Source of the DNA: a virus
Length of the DNA: 40,013 bases
Reading direction: 5' to 3' (one strand)
Virus record (IMG/VR): IMGVR_UViG_3300021438_000030
Location: 1 to 40,013 of that record
The notes under the pieces were generated by a model. It did not search any database. It saw only the letters and a program-made list of their open reading frames with translations, and was not told the DNA's origin. Below, in pieces: positions 6,410 through 13,195 of this stretch. The stretch's first letter is position 1; the number at the start of each line of letters is the position of its first letter. The position numbers and the translations under genes were made by a program.

Positions 6410-6428
6410 ATAACTATACCATAGTTAT
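6410..6428. promoter_or_regulatory. perfect 19-bp palindrome, possible internal operator
   Basis: ATAACTAT-ACC-ATAGTTAT has perfect 8-bp arms. It covers the stop codon of the NinB gene and lies upstream of the small membrane protein gene. Its core CTATACCA is shared with the palindrome at 9520-9535 near the Cro-like gene, suggesting the same regulator, although the half-site spacing differs. There is no T-tract, so a terminator is less likely. Confidence 0.4.
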
Positions 6429-6844
6429 TGCCAGTCAGGTTCTTTGATGTCGATTCCGTTGGTTGCAGACCACATCAAGAGCCATTCGATGAACTCAGCG
6501 CCCTCGGCTTTGGTGAACTTTCGGCTTTGGATTCCAAGTTGAATGACATCCCCTCCATCCAATGAAGCGACCAAATCTCCTCGGTTACGGCCAGAATCTT
6601 TTGCCCATTGGTCAATGAGAAGACGTTTCCACGCTTCAACGTCCCATTTCGAGCCAACGTGTTCTGCCTGCTTCGCAATCTGACCAATGATGGCGTGGAA
6701 CTTTTTGTTTTGGGGGTCGCTGCGATGCTCCTCAGTGATCTCCAATATGACTTTCTTGCCGCCATAGATTGATTCCTTCACAATGTTCCACACCGCCAAC
6801 ATGGTGGCGTGGGCTTGTTTTTCTTCGTAGAGCTTGTACTTCAC
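6425..6844 (-). CDS. ninB: NinB-like recombination protein
   Basis: About 139 residues. The segment ILEITEEHRSDPQNKKFHAI (basic, near residue 34) followed by IAKQAEHVGSKWDVEAWKRL and a C-terminal TKAEGAEFIEWL matches lambda NinB (Orf), which binds ssDNA and SSB and helps load recombinases. The start is uncertain: GTG at 6844 overlaps the preceding stop as GTGA, while GTG at 6862 would extend it by six residues. It lies in one operon with RusA and a YbcO-like nuclease, all recombination-module functions. Confidence 0.8.
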   Translation of the reverse strand: MKYKLYEEKQAHATMLAVWNIVKESIYGGKKVILEITEEHRSDPQNKKFHAIIGQIAKQAEHVGSKWDVEAWKRLLIDQWAKDSGRNRGDLVASLDGGDVIQLGIQSRKFTKAEGAEFIEWLLMWSATNGIDIKEPDWQ

Positions 6845-7089
6845 AGGCGTTCCGCAGCGCACTCAGCGTAGCCAGAGATGTCATGCCAATGGTCATGGTA
6901 GTCTGGATTGCCATTCAGTACACGCGCAATTTTGTGAGCAATCATCTCCAACGCTTCAATCTGGTCTGGAGCCAGCTCAAGCAGGCCATGCTCACGCATC
7001 ACGGCTTTGAGTTGTTGACTGATAACCGCATGGGTTGCGAAATTGCCGTGTGTCTTTTGACGGGCTTTGAGAGTCTTCTGTATTGTCAT
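6841..7089 (-). CDS. DUF6378-like small protein
   Basis: An 82-residue protein with KTHGNFATHAVISQQLKAVM, a central QIEALEMIAHKIARVLNGNP and a C-terminal HDHWHDISGYAECA. These are the conserved features of DUF6378, a small phage family. The family recalls nucleotide-pyrophosphatase-like helical proteins, but no activity is established to my knowledge. It overlaps RusA upstream and NinB downstream by four bases each. Confidence 0.7.
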   Translation of the reverse strand: MTIQKTLKARQKTHGNFATHAVISQQLKAVMREHGLLELAPDQIEALEMIAHKIARVLNGNPDYHDHWHDISGYAECAAERL

Positions 7090-7439
7090 GCTATCTCCAC
7101 AATAAGTTTACGGGTTGATTTATCGCCAAATTGACGATGGATTTCGATGGGTTGGAAGAACTTGTCATTCACCATCAAGGCATCTGACAGTCCATCCAAC
7201 GCACCTTTCGCTGCCGCTAGGCAGTTATCAGCATCACGCATCCGTTTGTCGGGCATGATGAATGTCAGCTTGAGGCGAATGTCTTTGCCGTCATGCTTCC
7301 AATCTTTGATCTGGTGTTTTGCAAGGAAGGTTGAGTTGTCGCGGTAGTCACTGCGGACTTGGTACAGCTTGGCCCAATGCGTTCCTTTTGCGCGGTTTGG
7401 GAATAGTTCGGCAGGAGGGAAATCGAGTTCAATTCGCAT
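7086..7439 (-). CDS. rusA: RusA-like Holliday junction resolvase
   Basis: A 117-residue protein, the usual RusA length. The catalytic acidic residues are visible as D69 and D71 (RMRDADN) and D92 (MVNDKFF), matching the three essential aspartates of RusA. Lys and Arg are frequent around them. RusA dimers cleave four-way DNA junctions symmetrically, here probably resolving replication or recombination intermediates before packaging. It overlaps the upstream gene by 11 bases. Confidence 0.9.
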   Translation of the reverse strand: MRIELDFPPAELFPNRAKGTHWAKLYQVRSDYRDNSTFLAKHQIKDWKHDGKDIRLKLTFIMPDKRMRDADNCLAAAKGALDGLSDALMVNDKFFQPIEIHRQFGDKSTRKLIVEIA

Positions 7440-7725
7440 TCTTTGCTTTCTTCTGTTGTTCAGTCATGCGCCGCCTCAAATCCAAAGTAGCGGACTCGCC
7501 TCTGATTTTTACCATTACCGTTAAGTGGTCTTGCCACCAGTTTGCAGCACCAGTCGCACCAATCGTCCGGGCTTTTTCCTTGTAGCGTTTTATCCACTCT
7601 CGGGCTTCGCAGTCCCTCATGTGTTCGATTTCCTCTGCGCTGATTCCCCCCTTGTAATTCTTTGGGCGCTCCAGTGGTGGCCCAAACAGTCTTGGGGCTT
7701 CCTTGGGTTTTCGTTTCGTTGCCAA
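7429..7725 (-). CDS. basic hypothetical protein
   Basis: A 98-residue Lys/Arg-rich protein starting at a TTG codon (7725) preceded by the strong ribosome site GGGAGGA within the end of the upstream gene. Its N-terminus is basic and proline-rich (KRKPKEAPRLFGPPLERP), the rest helical, ending MTEQQKKAKNAN. The family is not recognised. Tight spacing to RusA and to the upstream gene supports an operon role. Confidence 0.5.
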   Translation of the reverse strand: MATKRKPKEAPRLFGPPLERPKNYKGGISAEEIEHMRDCEAREWIKRYKEKARTIGATGAANWWQDHLTVMVKIRGESATLDLRRRMTEQQKKAKNAN

Positions 7726-7956
7726 TCATTCCTCCCTCGCTTTCAGCATTGCGTCTGCCATCTTGTAACACCACGCAGCCGCCTCATTGCAAACTTCATC
7801 GCTGGTGTCGTAGAAGGTGGCTGCAATAGGCATAGCCTTGGCAGCAAAGTAGTCGCGTAATGTCATGCCATTAAAGTCACAACTATCTTGAACCCATTTA
7901 CCTTCATGGTTCCAACCGCTAGGTGTTGGAAATGCTGGCCCACCTGTGTTTTTCAT
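7726..7956 (-). CDS. small phage protein (GGPAFP...GMTLRDYFAAKAM family)
   Basis: A 76-residue protein with GGPAFPTPSGW near the start, GMTLRDYFAAKAMPIA in the middle and a helical C-terminus. This is one of the commonest small families in proteobacterial phage early regions. Its function is unknown. The start overlaps the preceding stop by four bases. Confidence 0.65.
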   Translation of the reverse strand: MKNTGGPAFPTPSGWNHEGKWVQDSCDFNGMTLRDYFAAKAMPIAATFYDTSDEVCNEAAAWCYKMADAMLKAREE

Positions 7957-8735
7957 ACCTTCATCCCCTTTGTCAATTCAGCCATCTTTGCCTTGATGTC
8001 GGCAGGCATTGGCACAGCCTTCTTTCGGTCTTCCTCGATCTTGCGCAGTGCAGCGTCTTGGTTTGGCGGAGTGGGTGTAGTGACATGCGCTACATCAAAC
8101 TTGTTGGCCACCTTGTCGTGGATTTCAAAAACATCCTGCCAGCCAGAAGTGATTGACTTCTCCAAGACCTTTTTGACATCCTGCCCATTCGCCTTGAACT
8201 TCGTGAGTTTGTCGATCAAGAGCTTGATGGCGTACTCGGTTGGCGGTTTCTTGATTTTCTTGCGCATCGCCAAATACGCTTCCCAAGTCTCCAAAGGAAT
8301 CCAATCTGGCAAAACAACGGGAGCGACAGCGACCTTCTCTTTTATTTGTTTCTTGTTTATTGTTTCTTGTTTATTGTTTGGTTGAACGTCCGTTGGAACG
8401 TCCGTTGAACGTCCGTTAGACCTGCGTTCAGCGGATGCTTTACCCGCGCGTGACGCTTGTTCAATTTTGGAATGGTAATGAGCAATTTCCTTGTCTGCTC
8501 TGCTGTTGACGTACCCCTCATCGGTCTTTTCAAAGAACTCATTGAGGACATCACGAACAATTGATGCGTCATCTCTCATGCCAATCTGCTTGGCAACGAG
8601 CGTTGCATCGCCGTTCAACGGGCGTTCATGGAGGTAGTAGAGGTCAAGAATCCTGCGATATGCCAAGTCTTCCAGCAAATCGAGATGCCGAGTGTGACTG
8701 GCGTAATCGCCAATGTTGAATTGGTAGTAGTGCAT
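7953..8735 (-). CDS. DUF1376 (YdaU-like) replication-region protein
   Basis: About 260 residues from ATG 8735. The N-terminal domain begins MHYYQFNIGDYASHTRHLDL and continues LEDLAYRRILDLYYLHERPL, the signature of DUF1376/YdaU proteins that sit at the replication-initiator position in many phages. A Ser/Arg-rich linker with QTINKK follows, then a helical C-terminal domain (from about residue 140) with PLETWEAYLAMRKKIKK. No helicase or polymerase gene is present, so replication likely relies on host enzymes. A longer frame from 8834 is disfavoured because the domain starts exactly at 8735. Confidence 0.8.
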   Translation of the reverse strand: MHYYQFNIGDYASHTRHLDLLEDLAYRRILDLYYLHERPLNGDATLVAKQIGMRDDASIVRDVLNEFFEKTDEGYVNSRADKEIAHYHSKIEQASRAGKASAERRSNGRSTDVPTDVQPNNKQETINKKQIKEKVAVAPVVLPDWIPLETWEAYLAMRKKIKKPPTEYAIKLLIDKLTKFKANGQDVKKVLEKSITSGWQDVFEIHDKVANKFDVAHVTTPTPPNQDAALRKIEEDRKKAVPMPADIKAKMAELTKGMKV

Positions 8736-8842
8736 ACCCGCCTTCGTGCGCCCCTTGAGAAAGAAACAATCGGCAGGAGAAGGGGGTAACTCTTTTCGGT
8801 CGGGGAGCAAATCCCAACCTAGCCGCTGTTTCAAAAACTATA

Positions 8843-9148
8843 TCACACTTCTTTGACGAAGATGCCTTCCTCGTTCATGTATCCCTTGCGGTCTTTGATT
8901 TCGCCATAGGCAACAGCCAAACATTCGACCAAATCAATGTCCAGAAGGGCGCAAATATTGATGAGGCATACCACGGTATCACCCACGCCATCAATGGCCA
9001 ATGCAAGGTCGTTTTCCATGATTGCATCGCGCAGTTCTTCCATCTCCTCCATGCCCTTTTTCCATTGGGCAATAGGGGTGCTGTTCGGAATAATCTTACG
9101 AGCTTCCGACCACTGGATGACTTTCATTTCTAATTCCGAGTAACTCAT
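8843..9148 (-). CDS. MazG-like nucleotide pyrophosphohydrolase
   Basis: A 101-residue all-alpha protein with the MazG metal-binding pattern: E34, E35, E37 and E38 in MEEMEEL and D53, D57 in AIDGVGDTVV. Such enzymes hydrolyse (d)NTPs to NMPs and pyrophosphate and in phages may tune nucleotide or ppGpp pools. The start overlaps the previous stop by ATGA. It is among the first genes expressed after the Cro-like repressor. Confidence 0.75.
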   Translation of the reverse strand: MSYSELEMKVIQWSEARKIIPNSTPIAQWKKGMEEMEELRDAIMENDLALAIDGVGDTVVCLINICALLDIDLVECLAVAYGEIKDRKGYMNEEGIFVKEV

Positions 9149-9330
9149 TTTTTCTCCTGTAAAAAATCATCGCAGACACGCTTCCAGCCCCATACTCCCA
9201 TGTGAACTTGAGAATATGTTTTTGGTTCGTAAAAACGTGGTTTGTGTTTCAAATCGCAAGCATAGAACGGCTTTTCATCTTTGAAAGAGAAATGTTTGCA
9301 TTCATCGCACCAGCTTGCTGGCTTGCTCAT
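9145..9330 (-). CDS. small cysteine-rich protein
   Basis: A 61-residue protein from ATG 9330 (MSKPASWCDECKHFSFKDEK). Cysteines in CDEC, YACDLKHKP and RVCDDF suggest one small zinc site. It overlaps the Cro-like gene stop by ATGA. Similar short CxxC proteins are common in phage operons, with no defined role. Confidence 0.55.
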   Translation of the reverse strand: MSKPASWCDECKHFSFKDEKPFYACDLKHKPRFYEPKTYSQVHMGVWGWKRVCDDFLQEKK

Positions 9331-9497
9331 TTCTTTTCCTCTGTCACGAACCATTCGGGTTTAATGTATCGTAATTCATACTCTCGACCCTTTGGGATGT
9401 CTTCACCCCAATGGGACACAGCTCCCTTTGTGATACCGAGAATCTTGGCGAGTTTGATGGCACTGCCAGCCAACTTGATTGCATCTTCTTTTTTCAT
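9327..9497 (-). CDS. Cro-like helix-turn-helix repressor
   Basis: A 56-residue protein from ATG 9497 to TGA 9327. The helix-turn-helix is clear: LAGSAIKLAKILGITKGAVS (residues 9-28), then HWGEDIPKGREYEL. This matches short lambdoid Cro proteins, where dimers bind operators and turn down early promoters. It is the first gene of the leftward early operon, and a perfect palindrome lies 23-38 bases upstream, consistent with autoregulation. No CI-like partner is present in the window. Confidence 0.8.
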   Translation of the reverse strand: MKKEDAIKLAGSAIKLAKILGITKGAVSHWGEDIPKGREYELRYIKPEWFVTEEKK

Positions 9498-9504
9498 GCC
9501 TTGG

Positions 9505-9533
9505 ATTATAGTTGATTTCTCTATACCAGTATA
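9505..9533 (-). promoter_or_regulatory. leftward early promoter before the Cro-like gene
   Basis: On the minus strand a perfect TATAAT (9510-9505) is preceded 17 bases upstream by TATACT (9533-9528), a poor -35 match at 3 of 6. The predicted start would be at or close to the ATG, implying a leaderless or near-leaderless transcript unless another promoter is used. Confidence 0.45.
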
Positions 9534-9535
9534 GA
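9520..9535. promoter_or_regulatory. perfect palindromic operator for the Cro-like protein
   Basis: TCTATAC-CA-GTATAGA has perfect 7-bp arms. It covers the -35 and spacer of the proposed leftward promoter, a position suited to autorepression. Related TATACTAT sequence occurs at the -10 of the rightward promoter (9581-9588), so one protein could control both directions. Confidence 0.6.
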
Positions 9536-9558
9536 CCCTTCAACTTAGTCGGGATTAC

Positions 9559-9586
9559 TTTACTCGACTGTTTAGTTGTGTATACT
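9559..9586 (+). promoter_or_regulatory. rightward early promoter
   Basis: TTTACT (9559-9564), a 16-base spacer, and TATACT (9581-9586) form a good sigma70-like promoter. The expected start near 9593 would give a leader of about 30 bases carrying AGGAAAC before ATG 9624. Confidence 0.6.
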
Positions 9587-9623
9587 ATGCTTGTCCGATA
9601 GGGACGACAACATAGGAAACAAC

Positions 9624-10094
9624 ATGAGAATCAGTAAATGGGATAAACAAGCAATCGTAAAAGCGGTCATGGCCGATGTACCAATGCCGGACAAAAAGAA
9701 ACGCAAAGAAGAACTGCAAGCCGCTGTCGTCAAGGCAATGTCACCCGAGTCGCGCAAACTATACAAAAATCACCCCAAGGCGTTGCGAACATATTGCATT
9801 GGTGAGTTAATTTATGACGGCACATGGGGTTCACGCGACATTATTGTTGGCGATGTAGATGAAGACACCATCAAAGAGTTGAAAAATAAATATCAACTCG
9901 AAGACGACAAAATTTCCGATGCGCGTTACGCCCTAAAAAGCGCAATCGAAGCGTGTACTACGCTGAAACAATTGAACGACCGTTTGCCAGAGTTCAAAAA
10001 ATATTTTCCAACACAAGAAAAACCTGTTGCCAACTTACCAGCATTGGCTAACGTGGTTGCTGACTTGACAAAATTGGGATGGCCCAAGAAATGA
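9624..10094 (+). CDS. Nmad5-like protein (tentative)
   Basis: A 156-residue protein from ATG 9624 with AGGAAAC upstream; an in-frame start at 9576 would overlap the promoter. The N-terminus MRISKWDKQAIVKAVMADVP, followed by a helix and LYKNHPKALRTYCIGELI, resembles the nucleotide modification associated domain 5 (Nmad5) pattern. That family was proposed from context to act with DNA-base modification systems and has no proven activity. No modification enzyme is adjacent here. It is the first gene of the rightward operon. Confidence 0.4.
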   Translation: MRISKWDKQAIVKAVMADVPMPDKKKRKEELQAAVVKAMSPESRKLYKNHPKALRTYCIGELIYDGTWGSRDIIVGDVDEDTIKELKNKYQLEDDKISDARYALKSAIEACTTLKQLNDRLPEFKKYFPTQEKPVANLPALANVVADLTKLGWPKK

Positions 10095-10342
10095 AAAATC
10101 TAACCAGCAGCTTCATTCATTACCTCGATGAATGGTCAACAGAAACACACCCTGACGTTTTGGTGAACTACGAGTTTTCAAAAGGCGACAAGTCGGTTGG
10201 TGAACAAGACCAGTTTGAAATTAGCGTAATCCGTGATAAAAAAGATATTTGGGATTTGCTTACTCCTTCTGAGCAGGATGAGATTGAGCAATACTGTGAA
10301 CTTGACATGAAACGAGTCATAGAAGAATGGAACCAGCCATGA
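10091..10342 (+). CDS. small hypothetical protein
   Basis: Encodes 83 residues from ATG 10091, which overlaps the previous stop as ATGA; ATG 10079 is an alternative. Acidic, with SVIRDKKDIWDLLTPSEQDE in the middle. Family not recognised. The next gene again begins in an ATGA overlap. Confidence 0.5.
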   Translation: MKNLTSSFIHYLDEWSTETHPDVLVNYEFSKGDKSVGEQDQFEISVIRDKKDIWDLLTPSEQDEIEQYCELDMKRVIEEWNQP

Positions 10343-10530
10343 ACCACACTACCCGTATGTTTCCGCGCACAATGGACGATGCGTTTCCCAACACAGTCCA
10401 GCATAACGCAATGCTTGAGCGAGCCATCTGGTTTGAGCCACATCAACCTAAAGAGATTGGTTATCAGTTCTGGGGTTACGTTGCTCTTTCTTTCTTTGCT
10501 GGCTATCTTGTCTTCAAGATTTGGGGGTAA
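10339..10530 (+). CDS. small membrane-anchored phage protein (FPRTMDDAFP type)
   Basis: A 63-residue protein starting MNHTTRMFPRTMDDAFPNTV, followed by a polar stretch and a C-terminal transmembrane helix (FWGYVALSFFAGYLVFKIWG). N-terminal FPRTxxxAF with a C-terminal helix is a recurring small phage family; its function is unknown. ATGA overlap with the upstream gene. Confidence 0.6.
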   Translation: MNHTTRMFPRTMDDAFPNTVQHNAMLERAIWFEPHQPKEIGYQFWGYVALSFFAGYLVFKIWG

Positions 10531-10531
10531 T

Positions 10532-10738
10532 ATGGATGCCCAGATTTTGTTAGACAACGCGAGAATTGCATCTCAAAACCATTCAGGTGACTCGCGCGAC
10601 AGACTTGCATTCAGGGTTGGATACCTTGAACAAACAATCAAACAGCTTGTGAATTTGCTTTCAGATACCGAAGAAATAATGTACCGACAACGCGCATTGA
10701 TTGAGCAGATGAAAAAAGGTCATTCCGCAGACCTGTAA
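10532..10738 (+). CDS. small coiled-coil protein
   Basis: A 68-residue protein from ATG 10532. The part from residue 26 on (FRVGYLEQTIKQLVNLLSDT) is a likely coiled coil with heptad leucines. It begins one base after the previous stop. Function unknown. Confidence 0.5.
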   Translation: MDAQILLDNARIASQNHSGDSRDRLAFRVGYLEQTIKQLVNLLSDTEEIMYRQRALIEQMKKGHSADL

Positions 10739-10764
10739 TTGCGGTTTTTAAACGAAAGAAGAAA

Positions 10765-11367
10765 ATGGGATTTATTGCAAAAAACAATGGTGGAGGCGAC
10801 TTCAAACGCATTCCGCCCGGCTCGTACATTGCTCGCTGCTACCTTTTGGTGGATATGGGTGAGCAGTTGTCAGATGGCAAATATGGCCAAACCATACAAC
10901 ACAAAATCCGTTTGGGTTGGGAAGTGTTTGGAGAAGACGAAACAGGCGAGCCATTGACGGTTGAATACGAAGGCGTACAGCGTCAAATGACGATTGGTAA
11001 GACCTACACCCTATCCCTGAGTGAAAAAGCCGGTCTACGCAAGGATTTGACATCTTGGCGCGGTCGTGATTTCACAGCCGAGGAGTTGGAAGGTTTCGAC
11101 ATCACGAACATTCTGAATGTTTACTGTATGTTGAACATCACCACCAGCGAAAAAGACGGCAAGACTTACACCAATATTTCTGCCATCACTCCATTGCCAT
11201 CGGCTTTGAAGAATGCCAAGCCAGCTCCAGACCATGAGCCAGTTATGTTCAACCTCGATGAACCAGATTGGCAAGTGTTTGAGGCTTTGCCTGAATGGTT
11301 GTCTGACACCATCAAAAAGTCCCCACAGTACGCAGAGCTGGCTGCAATGCCGCGCGAAGGGTTCTAA
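10765..11367 (+). CDS. phage single-stranded DNA-binding-like protein
   Basis: A 200-residue protein beginning MGFIAKNNGGGDFKRIPPGS, followed by YIARCYLLVDMG, a central IGKTYTLSLSEKAGLRKDLT, then SWRGRDFTAEELEGFDITNI and GKTYTNISAITPLP. This layout (beta-rich body, acidic C-terminus with FNLDEPDW) is that of phage proteins often annotated as ssDNA-binding proteins of the recombination module. The next gene, Gp157, is the usual neighbour. No RecT or Erf recombinase is seen. Confidence 0.65.
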   Translation: MGFIAKNNGGGDFKRIPPGSYIARCYLLVDMGEQLSDGKYGQTIQHKIRLGWEVFGEDETGEPLTVEYEGVQRQMTIGKTYTLSLSEKAGLRKDLTSWRGRDFTAEELEGFDITNILNVYCMLNITTSEKDGKTYTNISAITPLPSALKNAKPAPDHEPVMFNLDEPDWQVFEALPEWLSDTIKKSPQYAELAAMPREGF

Positions 11368-11859
11368 ATGACATCCCTCTATCAGCTCACACATGAGTTT
11401 CGCAATCAACTCGACGACCTGTTCGACGAGGATGGCGTAGCCAAACCTGAGTTTGAGGAGTTCCGTGTTCAGCTTGGCAGCAAGATCACACAGGTTGCCG
11501 CCTATGTGCTGAACACTGAGCTAGAGGCAGAACAAGCCAGCATCGCCATCAAGCGTATCAAGGCTCTCCAATCATCAAGGGAAAACAAGGCCAAGCGGCT
11601 GCGTGAGTACCTTGCTGACAACATGAAAATCTCTGGCATCACTGAAATTAAAGCCGATGATGGCTCCTTTGAGGTGAAGCTGTATGTTGACCGAGACACT
11701 TCGGTTGAGATTCAGGAGGGGGCAACCTTTCCACCCGAGCTTTGCAGCGACCCAAAACCACCAGAGCCAAGCAAAACCAAGATCAAAAATGCGATCTTGG
11801 CTGGCGAAGCTATTGGCGGCGCACAGATTGTTCGCAAAGACCGTTTAACCATCAAATAG
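11368..11859 (+). CDS. Siphovirus Gp157-family protein
   Basis: A 163-residue protein directly after the SSB-like gene. The N-terminal LYQLTHEFRNQLDDLFDEDG, the coiled-coil region (about residues 45-90, with KRIKALQSSRENKAKRLREY), and the following GITEIKADDGSFEVKL match Siphovirus Gp157. The family is linked by context to recombination or phage resistance; no biochemical role is settled. The C-terminal KPPEPSKTKIKNAILAGEAI is typical too. Confidence 0.8.
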   Translation: MTSLYQLTHEFRNQLDDLFDEDGVAKPEFEEFRVQLGSKITQVAAYVLNTELEAEQASIAIKRIKALQSSRENKAKRLREYLADNMKISGITEIKADDGSFEVKLYVDRDTSVEIQEGATFPPELCSDPKPPEPSKTKIKNAILAGEAIGGAQIVRKDRLTIK

Positions 11860-11867
11860 GACATCAC

Positions 11868-11996
11868 ATGAAAAAACTCATTGCTATCGCTCTCTTGGTC
11901 GCCTCCGGTGTGGCCGCTGCCTCTTGCCCTGCTTATGCTCCATATCGCTGTGTCGTTCTTATGAACGGCAAGCAAATGTGCGGCTGTGGGATGTAA
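11868..11996 (+). CDS. 42-residue secreted cysteine-rich peptide
   Basis: Begins MKKLIAIALLVASGVAAASC, a clear signal peptide (two Lys, 15-residue hydrophobic core, small residues before Cys20). Cleavage could be by signal peptidase I at AAA-S, or, less well, as a lipoprotein at Cys20. The mature part is about 22 residues with four cysteines (CPAYAPYRC and CGCGM). Eight bases after Gp157. Similar CPAYAPYRC peptides occur in betaproteobacterial phages, function unknown. Confidence 0.6.
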   Translation: MKKLIAIALLVASGVAAASCPAYAPYRCVVLMNGKQMCGCGM

Positions 11997-11998
11997 TC

Positions 11999-12217
11999 AT
12001 GGCAACACAACGCATCTACCTCGTAGGCACTCCAAGCGGTGACATTCGTTTGGTCAAAGCAAGTGTTCGCTCACAGGCTTTGTCTCATGTTGCAAACTCT
12101 ATGCTAACTCTCCGTGTGGCAACACAGGACGATTTGGTTGAGGCAATCAGCAAAGGATGTTCGGTCGAGAACGCAAAGTCTCCAGACCAGATGGATTTGC
12201 TCGAAGAAACTAAGTAA
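11999..12217 (+). CDS. small conserved Burkholderiales-phage protein
   Basis: A 72-residue protein starting two bases after the previous stop. The pattern YLVGTPSGDIRLVKASVRSQ followed by ALSHVANSM and a C-terminal VEAISKGCSVENA is one I associate with small phage and prophage proteins of Burkholderiales. No function known. Confidence 0.55.
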   Translation: MATQRIYLVGTPSGDIRLVKASVRSQALSHVANSMLTLRVATQDDLVEAISKGCSVENAKSPDQMDLLEETK

Positions 12218-12345
12218 GTTTCGAGGGGAAAGCGGATTCTGCAACGTACATCAAACGGCCTTTGGCCTACGGGGGTTAAAAAGTGGATTGGCCTCCCGCC
12301 CAACGCAGTGCAGCGAGTACCCTCACCCATAAAACAGGACAAGAT

Positions 12346-12615
12346 ATGACACAACATGAATTTGATGACTGGATTGCGGAAAACCCGCAGATATTTAAAG
12401 CATTCTGTGATGAAGCAATCAAAGCTGCATTAAAAGGTTTCAAGCATTACTCAGCAAGGACAATCATTGAGTTTTTGCGCCACCACACAAACTTGCGCGA
12501 AGCCTCCGGAGGGTTCAAGATCAACAACGATGCCGTCCCATACATGGCTCGTTTGTTTAAAGAAAACCACCCTCATTTGGGCAACTTTTTTGAGTACCGG
12601 AGCAAAGCAAAATGA
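12346..12615 (+). CDS. conserved phage protein (FKINNDAVPYMARLF type)
   Basis: An 89-residue protein from ATG 12346 following GGACAAGAT. The features FDDWIAENPQIFKAFCDEAI and FKINNDAVPYMARLFKENHP match a small phage family often found near replication or resolvase genes; no function is established. The upstream 128 bases (12218-12345) carry no gene I can support. Confidence 0.6.
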   Translation: MTQHEFDDWIAENPQIFKAFCDEAIKAALKGFKHYSARTIIEFLRHHTNLREASGGFKINNDAVPYMARLFKENHPHLGNFFEYRSKAK

Positions 12616-12689
12616 TCGACATAACTGACACCCACATTTTGTTTGGAATGATTTTTTTTGCTGTTGTTGTAGATTGGATTTTCTGGTGA
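12612..12689 (+). CDS. 25-residue membrane micropeptide
   Basis: A short frame whose ATG (12612) overlaps the preceding stop as ATGA and whose end overlaps the next GTG start as GTGA. The peptide MIDITDTHILFGMIFFAVVV is followed by DWIFW and is one hydrophobic helix. Coupling on both sides makes translation plausible. Confidence 0.45.
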   Translation: MIDITDTHILFGMIFFAVVVDWIFW

Positions 12690-12877
12690 TTAACGCATTT
12701 CATCCCGCATACGTTCAGACGTATATGCCTCAATTTCTGTCAACAATACGGAAAGAGGCCGAACAAAAAGCCAACGGCCAACGATCAGGATCATTGGCTC
12801 GATCACGACAGCCCTCAATCGAGGTGACTGAATTCCATGTTTATTCAAAGGCAGGAATGCCAAAGGTGAAAAAATGA
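12686..12877 (+). CDS. small hypothetical protein
   Basis: About 63 residues, probably from GTG 12686 in a GTGA overlap. It has INAFHPAYVQTYMPQFLSTI near the start and a basic C-terminus. Unrecognised. The next start (12874) overlaps its stop. Confidence 0.45.
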   Translation: MINAFHPAYVQTYMPQFLSTIRKEAEQKANGQRSGSLARSRQPSIEVTEFHVYSKAGMPKVKK

Positions 12878-13071
12878 GTGACGGAGGAAAAGGCAGCGCA
12901 CCGCGCCCATTCAGTGTTGGCCATGACACATTTGCAAAACAATTTGAGGCAATCTTTGGAAAGAAAAATGAAAACAGTCCTAGCACCGAACGCACCGTGG
13001 CCGAATCCGGAGGTCAAACTGGAGAAGAAAGCCTCGGGTTGGAGGAAAAGGGGAGCAAAGATAAAATTTAG
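12874..13071 (+). CDS. small phage protein (GGKGSAPRPFSV type)
   Basis: Starts MSDGGKGSAPRPFSVGHDTF and continues AKQFEAIFGKK, a pattern very common in small phage proteins, which usually end soon after IFG. Here the frame runs on for about 34 more polar residues that overlap the next gene out of frame by 104 bases. This suggests a C-terminal extension or a lost stop. Function unknown. Confidence 0.55.
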   Translation: MSDGGKGSAPRPFSVGHDTFAKQFEAIFGKKNENSPSTERTVAESGGQTGEESLGLEEKGSKDKI

Positions 13072-13195
13072 TCCAGAACTAGATTACTTTGCCGAAACCC
13101 GTGAACAAATCCAATCCATCAAAAACGCCAAAAAACCTAGAGCGCGTGATGTCACTACGGGGCGATTCAAGGGTGATAACAGGCTATCAGGGTAG
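12968..13195 (+). CDS. basic hypothetical protein overlapping its neighbours
   Basis: A 75-residue basic protein from ATG 12968 (MKTVLAPNAPWPNPEVKLEK), ending in TTGRFKGDNRLSG. It overlaps the preceding gene by 104 bases and the zinc-finger gene by 47 bases, both in different frames. Family not recognised, and one of the overlapping frames may be spurious. Long overlaps are unusual in this operon. Confidence 0.4.
   Translation: MKTVLAPNAPWPNPEVKLEKKASGWRKRGAKIKFSPELDYFAETREQIQSIKNAKKPRARDVTTGRFKGDNRLSG

Noticed and set aside
7888-8385. 165-residue hydrophobic rightward frame
   Set aside because: Antisense of the DUF1376 gene; its hydrophobicity comes from the complement of Lys-rich coding sequence.
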